A stretch of DNA of 47,834 bases from NCBI GenBank assembly GCA_003457135.1, contig DMSQ01000008.1:1-47834 (forward strand), read 5' to 3'. Both the position numbers and the translations under genes were made by a program. This document shows positions 17,759 through 26,352 of the stretch, in pieces (positions within the stretch are counted from its first letter, which is position 1; every line of letters begins with the position of its first letter). Under the pieces are notes generated by a model. That model saw nothing but the letters and a program-made list of their open reading frames with translations, was not told the origin of the DNA and did not search any database. Origin of the DNA: Prolixibacteraceae bacterium. Its GTDB lineage: Bacteria > Bacteroidota > Bacteroidia > Bacteroidales > Prolixibacteraceae.

Positions 17759-19117
17759 TTATTTCCGGTTAAAGTAAAAGGTTCTGTTCCATTTATCCCT
17801 GGTGCCCGAAGCTACTATCGAACCAGTATGGTCAACAAAAAGGCCTCCAACATTTGGTTCGGCCAGAAAAGTTTCAAATTCGTCGAAGTTTTGTGTTTTC
17901 AGTACTCCAAATTCTGGAGCCAAGACATAATAATACTTTCCCTGATTCTGAATGTGAGATAGAAAAAAAAAGATAGCTGAGCCAGTAGGTATATTATTTA
18001 CCTGCTTAAAAGACTTGCCCAAATCTGATGATTTATAGAATCCAAGCATGCCATAATGGGTAAATACAATAATATCTTCGTTTTCGGTAACATAGCAATA
18101 GGTTGCATTTGGAGGGGATTCAATGATGCTCCAGGTTTTGCCATTGTCTTCTGACTTCATGACCGAATGCCCGACTTCTGAAAATGATATAAGCAAACCG
18201 CTTTTTAGCCTGAATGCCCCAAACAGTAAGGAATTGATTGCAACACCCTTGTCCTGATTGGACCACGACAGCCCACCATCGCCCGAATGCCATACGTCCT
18301 GTCCAGAAACGGTTGCCCATAAATCTCCATCATCGCTTATCCTGAAGTAGAAATGATTCGACCGGTTGGGTATCGGATTAGTACATTTGTTCCAATTTAC
18401 GCCATGATCGGTACTTTTAAATAGCTCACCGTTAGAGGTTCCAACATAAACAACCCCTTTCTTATCAATTTCAATATCTATGGCCCCACTTAATTTTTTG
18501 TCAGGTACAAGTATCCAATCCAAAAAATCAGCTCCACGCTTATATACCCCACCCCATGAAACCATCAGGCTAATGTGGGCAACAGTATCAGTTGCAAGAT
18601 CATAAAGCATTGAAAGTGGTTGATAATCCACTTCATTCCAGGCATTGTAAAGCACTCCATGTGCCAGAAATCTGGCTTCAGGAAGAAATTTACCATCTGG
18701 GCCACAGATTTTAGCGGATGCAAGCTGGATAAATGATTCGGTGCCCAATTTCCAACGGGTCGCAGCCTTTCCATCTTTTCTGGTCTTAACTTGTTGCTGA
18801 TCAACCGAACCACCACCGGTCAGCACATGAAACTGAACCGTAAATCCGGCAACTTCCATCGGGAAATTCAGATTCCGAACCTGAACGTATATACTGTCAT
18901 TCAGGTACTCTCCGCCAATTGAAACCTGGTTCGTATTGGTATAATCGAACATGTAATCGGCTAATATTTCAACCGATGGGTCAGGGCCAAATGTACATGA
19001 GTTGACAAGCAAAACGAAAAGAGCGACTAAAGCTTTATTCGTTGTCAGGAAATTCCTGAAGAGCCTCTTCGAAATATAATTCCCTGACTTTTTCTGACTA
19101 TCTCTAACTGAAAACAT
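17759..19117 (-). CDS. Lipoprotein with BNR/Ycf48-like beta-propeller
   Basis: This is a 452-residue predicted lipoprotein. A late lipobox (ALFVLLVNSC, Cys41) follows an unusual 25-residue charged N-terminus; no other ATG lies nearer. Residues about 45-160 look like an Ig-like/invasin-type sandwich (SIYVQVRNLNFPMEVAGFTV region). From about 190 on there are repeats of the sialidase/photosystem-assembly propeller type, with Asp-box-like turns: KSTDHGVNWN, HSGDGGLSWS, KSEDNGKTWS and KSSDLGKSFK. It starts 17 bp downstream of the beta-barrel gene and probably forms a surface pair with it. The function is not known. Confidence 0.75.
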   Translation of the reverse strand: MFSVRDSQKKSGNYISKRLFRNFLTTNKALVALFVLLVNSCTFGPDPSVEILADYMFDYTNTNQVSIGGEYLNDSIYVQVRNLNFPMEVAGFTVQFHVLTGGGSVDQQQVKTRKDGKAATRWKLGTESFIQLASAKICGPDGKFLPEARFLAHGVLYNAWNEVDYQPLSMLYDLATDTVAHISLMVSWGGVYKRGADFLDWILVPDKKLSGAIDIEIDKKGVVYVGTSNGELFKSTDHGVNWNKCTNPIPNRSNHFYFRISDDGDLWATVSGQDVWHSGDGGLSWSNQDKGVAINSLLFGAFRLKSGLLISFSEVGHSVMKSEDNGKTWSIIESPPNATYCYVTENEDIIVFTHYGMLGFYKSSDLGKSFKQVNNIPTGSAIFFFLSHIQNQGKYYYVLAPEFGVLKTQNFDEFETFLAEPNVGGLFVDHTGSIVASGTRDKWNRTFYFNRK

Positions 19118-19134
19118 CGTTCAGGTTTAATTGA

Positions 19135-20562
19135 TTATTGAGTAATGGGTATCTGAATTCCAAATTGAACGGAAAGGCTGGCATTTTTTATTGACAGGTC
19201 TTCGTTCGCATATTCGTATAATTTTTCATCGGGTTTATTCAGCACATTATTAAAACTCTCCGAATAGTGAATCCCCAAATCTAATTTCATCCTTTTTCTG
19301 ATGGGAAACTGAAATCCAAGACCTGACAGGTAGCCAAAATCAACTCCTTTAAAATAACCTTCAACAGCATCATTCAGGTTAATTTTTTCGATATGGTAAG
19401 CATATTCGTTTGAATATTTGCTGATAACGGAACCCTGGCATATTGCATTAACCATAAATCCGGTATAAATACCAAAATCAACATAAAAGGTAGGCCGTTT
19501 GCCAAATTCAAGTTTGAAATCTATTGGAATAGTCAGATAATCAAGAGAAACTTTGGTGTCAACTGGATATCTCGGAAATCTGGTGTCAGAAACATATCTG
19601 TGATAATACAGACTGGTGTCGGTCAAAGCATAACCCTTTCTTTCAAACTGAAACCCAGTTTGCAACGAAACCGTTTTGTCCAGCCTGTAACCAACGATGA
19701 GTCCAGTATTGGAGCCGGTATTTCCGGTATAGTTTCCCAGTTTCTTCTTCTCCGAATTCCAGGCCATCGTCAGCCCAATCACAGGCTTAATATATACATG
19801 CGAAAATGAAGTGTCCGGGTCAGACTGCTGCCAATTGTCGGTTCTGGCATTCTGGACTGAGCCAGGAGTATATTTAATTCCGAAAAGAAGTTCCTCCGCC
19901 CCATTTTTTGCACGGTATTGTTCGATGAATACCTTTTTACCTGTTGAAAGTCTTCCGGAAACGAAGATCCGAAAACGATTGGCTACCGGATAAGAAAGAT
20001 CGGCCAACAACAAATATCCCCAATCATGGGTAGGCGGATAAATGTCATAGCCATATTTTTCTGCATTATTCCGTTCACTCTCGGTAGTACCGCCTTTCGT
20101 TAGGATCGAATAAAAAACACCTCCACCCATTCCCAGTTTCAACCGGGTTGAAGTATTGTATTTCAAGAATAACGGAAAGCGCAAAAACGAAAAATCCCAG
20201 ATATTTGATTCCCGGTTTGAACTTAAATTCGATGATAGAGTTTGAAACGAAGAACTACCGGAATAGTTCGCAGGCAGGTTTCCTGCTTTTATCCTGATAT
20301 AGTCATAGGATTTTATTCCATAGTGATGAGTCAGGAGCCCAATTTCAGTTTGCACCGAAAACGATCTGTTCAAACAATATTCCATAAAGAATCCAGATGA
20401 CAGGCCGGCTTTTGGTACCCATTTTTTTGATGTCAGATTTCCGTAGAGATTGGAGAAATTAATGCCTGTAAATTCACCGAAAGATAGTTTTTGTGCAAAA
20501 GAAGTCGTCGGGAAAGTAGCAAGTATAGTACAAATACAAACAGTCTGAAGGATTTTCTTCAT
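19135..20562 (-). CDS. Outer-membrane protein with two tandem PorT-like beta-barrel domains
   Basis: From the ATG at 20562 (MKKILQTVCI) the protein has 475 residues with a signal peptide ending SFAQ. Two similar halves follow. Each contains a fixed order of a glycine-rich strand, a FSVQTE or VSLQTG strand with neighbouring F/Y, an LRFPLFLKY-like or LTIPIDFKLEF strand, and a GMGGG or GLGFQFP turn, which is the outer-membrane beta-barrel (PorT/OMP_b-brl) pattern. This suggests an internal duplication. The gene leads into the propeller lipoprotein gene. An earlier ATG at 20592 would place ten polar residues before the signal and is less likely. Confidence 0.75.
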   Translation of the reverse strand: MKKILQTVCICTILATFPTTSFAQKLSFGEFTGINFSNLYGNLTSKKWVPKAGLSSGFFMEYCLNRSFSVQTEIGLLTHHYGIKSYDYIRIKAGNLPANYSGSSSFQTLSSNLSSNRESNIWDFSFLRFPLFLKYNTSTRLKLGMGGGVFYSILTKGGTTESERNNAEKYGYDIYPPTHDWGYLLLADLSYPVANRFRIFVSGRLSTGKKVFIEQYRAKNGAEELLFGIKYTPGSVQNARTDNWQQSDPDTSFSHVYIKPVIGLTMAWNSEKKKLGNYTGNTGSNTGLIVGYRLDKTVSLQTGFQFERKGYALTDTSLYYHRYVSDTRFPRYPVDTKVSLDYLTIPIDFKLEFGKRPTFYVDFGIYTGFMVNAICQGSVISKYSNEYAYHIEKINLNDAVEGYFKGVDFGYLSGLGFQFPIRKRMKLDLGIHYSESFNNVLNKPDEKLYEYANEDLSIKNASLSVQFGIQIPITQ

Positions 20563-20639
20563 TGCTGGTTCTTTGTTGTTAGATGAGGGCAATCGTTAAA
20601 TGGTTGCGTTATGTTGAAAATGATATTAAATATAAACAA

Positions 20640-20681
20640 AAACTCTGGAAAATCATCTTCATTGAAGGTTTTCCAGAGTTT
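20640..20681 (-). terminator. Strong rho-independent terminator
   Basis: A perfect 13-bp stem (AAACTCTGGAAAA at 20640-20652 with its complement at 20669-20681) is followed, on the minus strand, by a T-rich run (TTTTTGTTTATA). It lies 58 bp past the stop of the small beta-barrel gene and separates that gene from the next minus-strand unit. The rest of the spacer 20593-20738 shows nothing. Confidence 0.85.
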
Positions 20682-20738
20682 AGACTACTGTAAACTCCAG
20701 TCCTGATCAGAAAAAAATATCTTGTCAGGTCAGATTAT

Positions 20739-21209
20739 TTAAAAAATATACCGTATTGAAAGAGCGCCACCATCTCCCCAGAATCCTGACGCACCTACCA
20801 AATTCAGGGCAGGTTTCCAGTCAATACTCAGGTTGATGGGCATAAAATCAAAATTGTATTCCAGTCCAAGAATTCCGTCAATTCCGATAACCGTGTAATT
20901 GTCATGATTATCGGCCCAACCAACGTTTTTCCCATTCCAAAAACCGATGTGACCGCCAAAGCCATAATACCAGTTCAGACGATCAACTTCGAAAGCCTGG
21001 TTGTGAATCTCGAACAAACCGGTAAGGCTAAACCCTCTCCAGCGTGAATCAAGTATTCCTTCTACAGCAGCCTTCTCACCTAAAAAATGTTTGACGGTCA
21101 ATCCGGTACCCCATCCTGCCCGAAGACCGATTCCTGTGTAATAATCCTGGGCTTTGGATTCAAATCCAAAAAGAAGGGCAATGAGTAAAATAAACATTAA
21201 CTTTTTCAT
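20739..21209 (-). CDS. Small outer-membrane beta-barrel protein
   Basis: This is a 156-residue protein with a clear signal peptide (1-20, MKKLMFILLIALLFGFESKA). About eight amphipathic strands follow, and the C-terminal strand ends in aromatic residue F (LSIRYIF), as expected for an outer-membrane barrel. Spacing of GIGLRAGWGTGLTVKHFL and LGLEYNFDFMPINLSIDW fits small barrels of the OmpA-like size class. No specific family is recognised. It is probably transcribed alone: a strong terminator follows it. Confidence 0.7.
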   Translation of the reverse strand: MKKLMFILLIALLFGFESKAQDYYTGIGLRAGWGTGLTVKHFLGEKAAVEGILDSRWRGFSLTGLFEIHNQAFEVDRLNWYYGFGGHIGFWNGKNVGWADNHDNYTVIGIDGILGLEYNFDFMPINLSIDWKPALNLVGASGFWGDGGALSIRYIF

Positions 21210-21275
21210 GGTGTAAAATTTATTGATTTTGATAATGGTTTCTCCATATAACAGTTAAACGAAACAGGTTTGAAC

Positions 21276-21306
21276 TTGTTTTTCACAAATCGTTAATCGT
21301 ACTTTG
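21276..21306 (+). promoter_or_regulatory. Candidate promoter for hydF
   Basis: TACTTTG (21300-21306) is a one-base-short version of the TANNTTTG -7 box. TTG at 21276-21278 lies 21 bp upstream as a possible -33 element. The hydF ATG follows 20 bp downstream. Confidence 0.4.
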
Positions 21307-21326
21307 CATCAATAAAAATTTCAGCT

Positions 21327-22550
21327 ATGCGGGCATCCAAATCATTCAGGCTTCATATCGGTATCTTCGGACGCCGCAATGCAGGCAAATCTTCTATTTT
21401 AAACGCATTGACCAGTCAGGAAGTTTCCATCGTATCCGAAATTGCCGGAACAACCACCGATCCGGTAGAAAAACCCATGGAACTGCTGCCTCTTGGCCCG
21501 GTGCTTTTTATAGATACCGCCGGAATTGACGACACCAGCGCACTGGGAGAAAAACGAATTAAGAAAACGATGCAGGTATTCGACCGCACCGAACTTGGCT
21601 TAATCATTTCAAAATCGGACGAATGGGGCGATTTTGAGGAAAAGATTCTCCGCGAATTAAACGATCGTGCTATTCCGGTTATTGTGGTATTCAACAAATG
21701 TGATATAGTTTCGGACAGCAATTTTTTTTCAAAAAGTTTCTCCGAAGAAAAAATTCCGGTAATCGAAACCTCTGCCATAACCGGACATGGAATTCAGAAT
21801 TTAAGGCAGGCCATCCTGGATTTTGCCCCCGACGATTTTATCAACCGCCCGGGCATTGTTTCCGATCTGGTCGGCCCAGGCGAAATGGCTGTATTGGTTG
21901 TCCCGATTGATAAGGAAGCGCCAAAAGGGCGGATCATTCTGCCACAGGTCCAATGCATCCGCGACCTGCTCGATAACGACTCATTTTGCATGGTGGTAAA
22001 AGACCGTGAACTGAGTGAAGCTCTTGGACGGCTGAACAAACTACCAAAATTAGTGGTGACCGATAGCCAGGCTTTCCGAAAAGTGAATGCGGATACGCCT
22101 CCCGAAATACCAATTACCAGCTTCTCCATCCTGTTTGCCCGTCTTCAGGGCGACCTTTCTGAAATGGTGAAAGGCGCTATGTCCATTGACCAACTTAAAA
22201 AAGGCGATAAAGTGCTGATTGCCGAAGCTTGTACTCATCACCCGATTGAAGAAGATATAGGAACCGTGAAAATTCCCATTTGGCTCAATCAGTATGTCGG
22301 AGGGAGGCTGGAATATACACATCACCGCGGACATGACTTCCCCGAGAATTTGTCTGAATTTAAACTGATTATTCATTGCGGAGCCTGTATGTGGAACCGC
22401 CGGGAAATGTTGTCGCGACTGATGAAAGCCCGGATGGCAGGCGTTCCATTAACCAATTACGGGCTTACAATTGCGTATTCCCTGGGAATTTTTGAACGGG
22501 CGCTGCAACCGTTTCCTGCGGCATTAGAGATATACAAAACCACCAAATAA
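21327..22550 (+). CDS. hydF: [FeFe]-hydrogenase H-cluster maturation GTPase
   Basis: HydF is the scaffold GTPase on which the 2Fe subcluster is built before transfer to [FeFe]-hydrogenase. The 407-residue protein has a full GTPase domain: P-loop GRRNAGKSS (15-23), DTAG (63-66), NKCD (123-126) and TSA (148-150). The three cluster cysteines are all visible: Cys302 (EACTHH) and Cys351/Cys354 (HCGAC), at spacing matching the characterised HydF proteins. HydE, HydG and the hydrogenase are not in the window. sigZ starts 8 bp downstream, suggesting cotranscription. Confidence 0.96.
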   Translation: MRASKSFRLHIGIFGRRNAGKSSILNALTSQEVSIVSEIAGTTTDPVEKPMELLPLGPVLFIDTAGIDDTSALGEKRIKKTMQVFDRTELGLIISKSDEWGDFEEKILRELNDRAIPVIVVFNKCDIVSDSNFFSKSFSEEKIPVIETSAITGHGIQNLRQAILDFAPDDFINRPGIVSDLVGPGEMAVLVVPIDKEAPKGRIILPQVQCIRDLLDNDSFCMVVKDRELSEALGRLNKLPKLVVTDSQAFRKVNADTPPEIPITSFSILFARLQGDLSEMVKGAMSIDQLKKGDKVLIAEACTHHPIEEDIGTVKIPIWLNQYVGGRLEYTHHRGHDFPENLSEFKLIIHCGACMWNRREMLSRLMKARMAGVPLTNYGLTIAYSLGIFERALQPFPAALEIYKTTK

Positions 22551-22558
22551 CCAACCCG

Positions 22559-23116
22559 ATGGAACAAAAAACAACCGAATTATGGCACAAATTCAGCGAC
22601 AGCCTGCGCCGTTTCATCCTGAAGAAAGTGAAAAATGAAGATTTAGCCGATGATCTGCTTCAGGAAACCTTTATCCGGATTCATTCGAAAATAGACAGCC
22701 TTCGCGACGAAACCAAAGTACAATCGTGGATTTACCAGATTGCCCGCAACATTATCACCGACCATTTTCGAAAAAACAATCCAATTTCTGTGGAAGAGAT
22801 CCCGGAAGTAATAGACCCGGAAACGGAGTCGGATGAAGCAATGACTCAAACCATCCGTGATATGGTATTATTCATGAAAGACCTTCCAGAGAAGGATTGC
22901 CAGGCCCTGTGCCAGGTTGAATTTGAAGGGAAAAGTATTAATGAGTATGCTGATAAAGCTGGTCTTACCTACACCGCAGCCAAAACACGCGTGGCCCGTG
23001 CCCGTCATAAACTGAGCGATCTGCTCATGAATTGCTGCCATTACGAATTCGACAAATACGGCACAGTCATCGGGTACCACCCCATTCATTGCTGTTGCTG
23101 CAATCAGAATAAATAG
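22559..23116 (+). CDS. sigZ: SigZ-type ECF RNA polymerase sigma factor with Cys-rich tail
   Basis: This 185-residue ECF sigma factor has region 2 at about 10-75 (DDLLQETFIRIHSKI, WIYQIARNIITDHFR) and region 4 at about 100-155 (LPEKDCQALCQVEFEGKSINEYA, core ALCQVEFEGKSINEYA, then AAKTRVARARHKL). The C-terminal tail is unusual: Cys159-Cys160-His161, His174, His177 and four consecutive cysteines 178-181, which looks like a metal or redox site and is a hallmark of SigZ proteins. No anti-sigma gene lies next to it. Only 8 bp separate it from hydF. Confidence 0.88.
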   Translation: MEQKTTELWHKFSDSLRRFILKKVKNEDLADDLLQETFIRIHSKIDSLRDETKVQSWIYQIARNIITDHFRKNNPISVEEIPEVIDPETESDEAMTQTIRDMVLFMKDLPEKDCQALCQVEFEGKSINEYADKAGLTYTAAKTRVARARHKLSDLLMNCCHYEFDKYGTVIGYHPIHCCCCNQNK

Positions 23117-23171
23117 TATTTTCCACCGCTCACTGCTTGTCGAAAGTCGTCTGGCAAAGAATTCATTTGTA

Positions 23172-23210
23172 TAGCTTTGTATTGTTTTTTTCAGTTTGGT
23201 AAATACAAAG
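23172..23210 (+). promoter_or_regulatory. Promoter-like box within a 9-bp inverted repeat upstream of the R-M gene
   Basis: TAGCTTTG (23172-23179) fits the -7 consensus TANNTTTG, though the -33 region is weak. It overlaps the left arm of a perfect 9-bp inverted repeat, CTTTGTATT (23175-23183) and AATACAAAG (23202-23210), with an 18-bp loop. The arrangement suggests an operator or an RNA hairpin controlling the restriction-modification gene. The rest of the 169-bp spacer shows nothing. Confidence 0.45.
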
Positions 23211-23285
23211 AAAATTCATAAAAATGTATTTTTCACGACTTCCTCAACAGTTATTTTTCATAAATTGCAGAATAATAATTCATCT

Positions 23286-26171
23286 ATGGCTTTAGGTTGG
23301 AACGAAATAAAAGAACGTGCGGTAAAATTCTCAAAAGAATGGGCTGGTACATTTAATGAAGAAGCAGATGCAAAACCATTCCTTGTTGAGTTTTTTAATG
23401 TATTTGGGATTAATAACCGCAGGGTTGCTTCATTCGAGCATCGTATTAAAAAGCTTGGCGATTTAGATGGATACATTGATCTGCTTTGGAAGGGTACTAT
23501 TTTAATTGAAATGAAAAGCCGTGGGAAAAATCTGGATAAAGCCTTCCAGCAAGCAAAAGAATATCTACACGGACTAAAACAACACGAACTTCCCAAATAT
23601 ATTCTGGTTTCCGATTTCGAAAACTTCCGGCTTTTCAATATGGAAAATGGCATCGAAAATTCATTTCTACTGAAGGAGTTGGTGAATAATGTAAAACTGT
23701 TTGGCTTTATTGCCGGATATACCCAACAAACCTTCAAAGCTGAAGACCCAGTAAACATTGAGGCCGCATACCTGATGGGCAAACTGCATGATGCCTTAAA
23801 AGACGCTGGTTACACCGGTCACGAACTCGAAAAATATTTGGTGCGTTTACTGTTCTGTTTATTTGCAGAAGATACCACCATTTTCGACAAACGGTTGTTT
23901 CAGGAATACATCGAAAATAAAACCAACGATGACGGGACCGATTTAGGTTTGCATCTGGCTCAATTGTTTCAAGTGCTAAATACCCCGCCCGAAAAACGGC
24001 AAAAAACATTGGACGAAAGCCTAACAATGTTCCCTTATGTCAATGGTGAGTTATTCGCCGAGCAGCTTTCGTTTGCTTCCTTCAACAAGAAAATGCGGCA
24101 GTCGCTTCTCAATTGCTGCACACTGGATTGGAGCAAAATTTCACCAGCTATTTTCGGCTCTATGTTTCAAAGTGTAATGGACGAAAAGCAGCGCCGTAAC
24201 CTCGGCGCTCATTATACCAGCGAGAAAAACATCCTGAAACTCATCAAACCTTTGTTTCTCGATAACCTATGGCAGGAATTCGAATCCATTAAAACCAATA
24301 CCAATAAGCTAAAATATTTTCAGCGTAAGATTGCATCTCTCCGGTTTTTCGATCCGGCCTGTGGTTGCGGCAACTTTCTGGTAATTACTTATCGTGAATT
24401 GCGTTTGCTCGAACTCGAAATTCTAAAAGTCCTCCAAAAAGGGCAACGGGTATTCGATCTCGAATCGCTTATGCAATGCAATATCGACCGGTTTTATGGC
24501 ATCGAATACGAAGAATTCCCAGCTCAGATTGCCCAGGTTGCTCTTTGGTTAATCGACCACCAAATGAACATGCTTATCTCTCAGGAATTTGGCGAATATG
24601 TTGTCCGTTTGCCTTTGCTCAAGAGTGCAAAAATTGTTCAAGGAAATGCTTTGCGTATTGATTGGGAAAGCCTTTTAAATCCGGAGAAAACAGTTACAAT
24701 TTATGCAGAACAATTAAATTACATCGAATCACACTCTGCCGCCAATGAACCATCGTTGCATTTTAAAACTGCCAATGTTATAGCCGAAAAGGCTGACAAA
24801 GTTGAGCAATTTCCTAAGGAACCGAGCTATAATAATGTTAAATTCGATTATATTTTCGGTAACCCACCATTTGCAGGCAAGCATTTACAATCAAAAGAAC
24901 AGAAGGATGATTTAAATATGCTGATGTCTGAGATAAAATCCGCATCTGATTTAGATTATGTTTCTGCGTGGTTTTATAAAGCAGCAAAATTTATAAAATC
25001 GACACAAATACAAGTAGCATTTGTTTCAACAAATTCAATTACACAAGGAGAGCAAGTTTCCCTATTATGGAATTCACTAATTAATTTCCACGGTATTAAA
25101 ATTAATTTTGCACATCGAACATTTAAGTGGAATAACGAAGCTAAAGGTGTCGCAGCAGTTCATTGCGTAATAATAGGATTTGCAACTTTTAACTGGAATA
25201 TAAAGCATTTATTTGAATATGAATCTGTATCATCAGAACCTCACGAATTGATAGTACAACAAATAAATCCATATTTGAATTCTGGACCAGTGGTTATTAT
25301 TAATAAAAGAACAGAATCAATTTGTGGAGCACCCCCAATTAAATATGGTAATAAACCAACGGATGATGGTAATTATATATTTAATGATTCTGAAAAAGAA
25401 TTATTTCTGATAAATGAACCAAAATCAGAGCATTTATTTAGAAGATTTCTTGGATCTGCTGAATTTATTAATAACATTTCACGGTGGTGCCTGTGGTTAA
25501 AAGATATAGATCCCAAAGAGTTAAAAAACCTTCCACATGTATTAGAACGAGTTGAAAAGGTTAAGTTATTTAGAGAGTCAAGCAGTGCAGAACCAACTCG
25601 AAAATCTGCATCACTTCCTACCTTGTTTTTTTACACATCTCATCCAGAATCAAATTATTTGGTCATACCTGAGACTTCATCTGAGAGAAGACGGTTCATC
25701 CCTATTGGCTATATGACTGCTGACGTAATTTCAAGTAACGCAGTTTATCTAATTCCGTCTGCTTCATTATTTACATTTGGCATCATGTGTTCAACGATGC
25801 ATATGGCATGGACTAGAACTGTGTGTGGAAGACTTAAAAGTGACTATAGATATTCGGGTTCTATTGTTTACAACAACTTTCCCTGGCCAGAAAATCCAAC
25901 AGAAAAGCAAAAAGAAACCATCGAAAATGCTGCTCAAAAGGTATTAGATATTCGTGCAGAGTTCCCTGACAGCAGTCTGGGCGATTTGTACGATCCGTTA
26001 ACCATGCCTCCAGCACTGGTAAAAGCCCACAACGAACTCGATAAAGCGGTTGATTTGGCCTACCGTCCGCAGCCATTTATTAACGAAACCAAGCGCATCG
26101 AGTTTCTGTTCGAACTCTACGATAAATACACCGCAGGGCTATTTGCCAAAGACAAGAAGAAAAAAGGTTAA
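23286..26171 (+). CDS. MmeI-like single-chain type IIL restriction-modification enzyme
   Basis: One 961-residue polypeptide probably both cuts DNA and methylates adenine-N6 for host protection. At the N-terminus a PD-(D/E)XK-like nuclease site is visible as D65-x9-E75-x-K77 (D65 in GYIDLLWKG, E75-M-K77). A helical linker follows, then a gamma-class methyltransferase: LGAHYTSEKN (from residue 306), motif I FFDPACGCGNF (around 355-365) and motif IV NPPF (526-529). The target-recognition part (about 530-860) is more AT-rich than both ends. The ATG at 23286 (MALGWNEI) is chosen because MmeI-family proteins begin close to this motif; a TTG 90 bp upstream is less likely. It is self-contained, with no separate R, M or S gene nearby. 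Confidence 0.9.
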   Translation: MALGWNEIKERAVKFSKEWAGTFNEEADAKPFLVEFFNVFGINNRRVASFEHRIKKLGDLDGYIDLLWKGTILIEMKSRGKNLDKAFQQAKEYLHGLKQHELPKYILVSDFENFRLFNMENGIENSFLLKELVNNVKLFGFIAGYTQQTFKAEDPVNIEAAYLMGKLHDALKDAGYTGHELEKYLVRLLFCLFAEDTTIFDKRLFQEYIENKTNDDGTDLGLHLAQLFQVLNTPPEKRQKTLDESLTMFPYVNGELFAEQLSFASFNKKMRQSLLNCCTLDWSKISPAIFGSMFQSVMDEKQRRNLGAHYTSEKNILKLIKPLFLDNLWQEFESIKTNTNKLKYFQRKIASLRFFDPACGCGNFLVITYRELRLLELEILKVLQKGQRVFDLESLMQCNIDRFYGIEYEEFPAQIAQVALWLIDHQMNMLISQEFGEYVVRLPLLKSAKIVQGNALRIDWESLLNPEKTVTIYAEQLNYIESHSAANEPSLHFKTANVIAEKADKVEQFPKEPSYNNVKFDYIFGNPPFAGKHLQSKEQKDDLNMLMSEIKSASDLDYVSAWFYKAAKFIKSTQIQVAFVSTNSITQGEQVSLLWNSLINFHGIKINFAHRTFKWNNEAKGVAAVHCVIIGFATFNWNIKHLFEYESVSSEPHELIVQQINPYLNSGPVVIINKRTESICGAPPIKYGNKPTDDGNYIFNDSEKELFLINEPKSEHLFRRFLGSAEFINNISRWCLWLKDIDPKELKNLPHVLERVEKVKLFRESSSAEPTRKSASLPTLFFYTSHPESNYLVIPETSSERRRFIPIGYMTADVISSNAVYLIPSASLFTFGIMCSTMHMAWTRTVCGRLKSDYRYSGSIVYNNFPWPENPTEKQKETIENAAQKVLDIRAEFPDSSLGDLYDPLTMPPALVKAHNELDKAVDLAYRPQPFINETKRIEFLFELYDKYTAGLFAKDKKKKG

Positions 26172-26352
26172 CCAAATTGGAAGGATATATAAATCTAAAC
26201 ATCTCATCATTACCCTAACCTTTTCTTTTTCAGCAAAAAACGATAAATAAGTCTGAAATTAGGTGGTTTGTCGGATTAATGTCTAATTTCGCACCGTAAA
26301 CATAAAGGCCGGTCAAAAAAGTTTGACATGTAAGCCTTTCCAAATTATTAAA

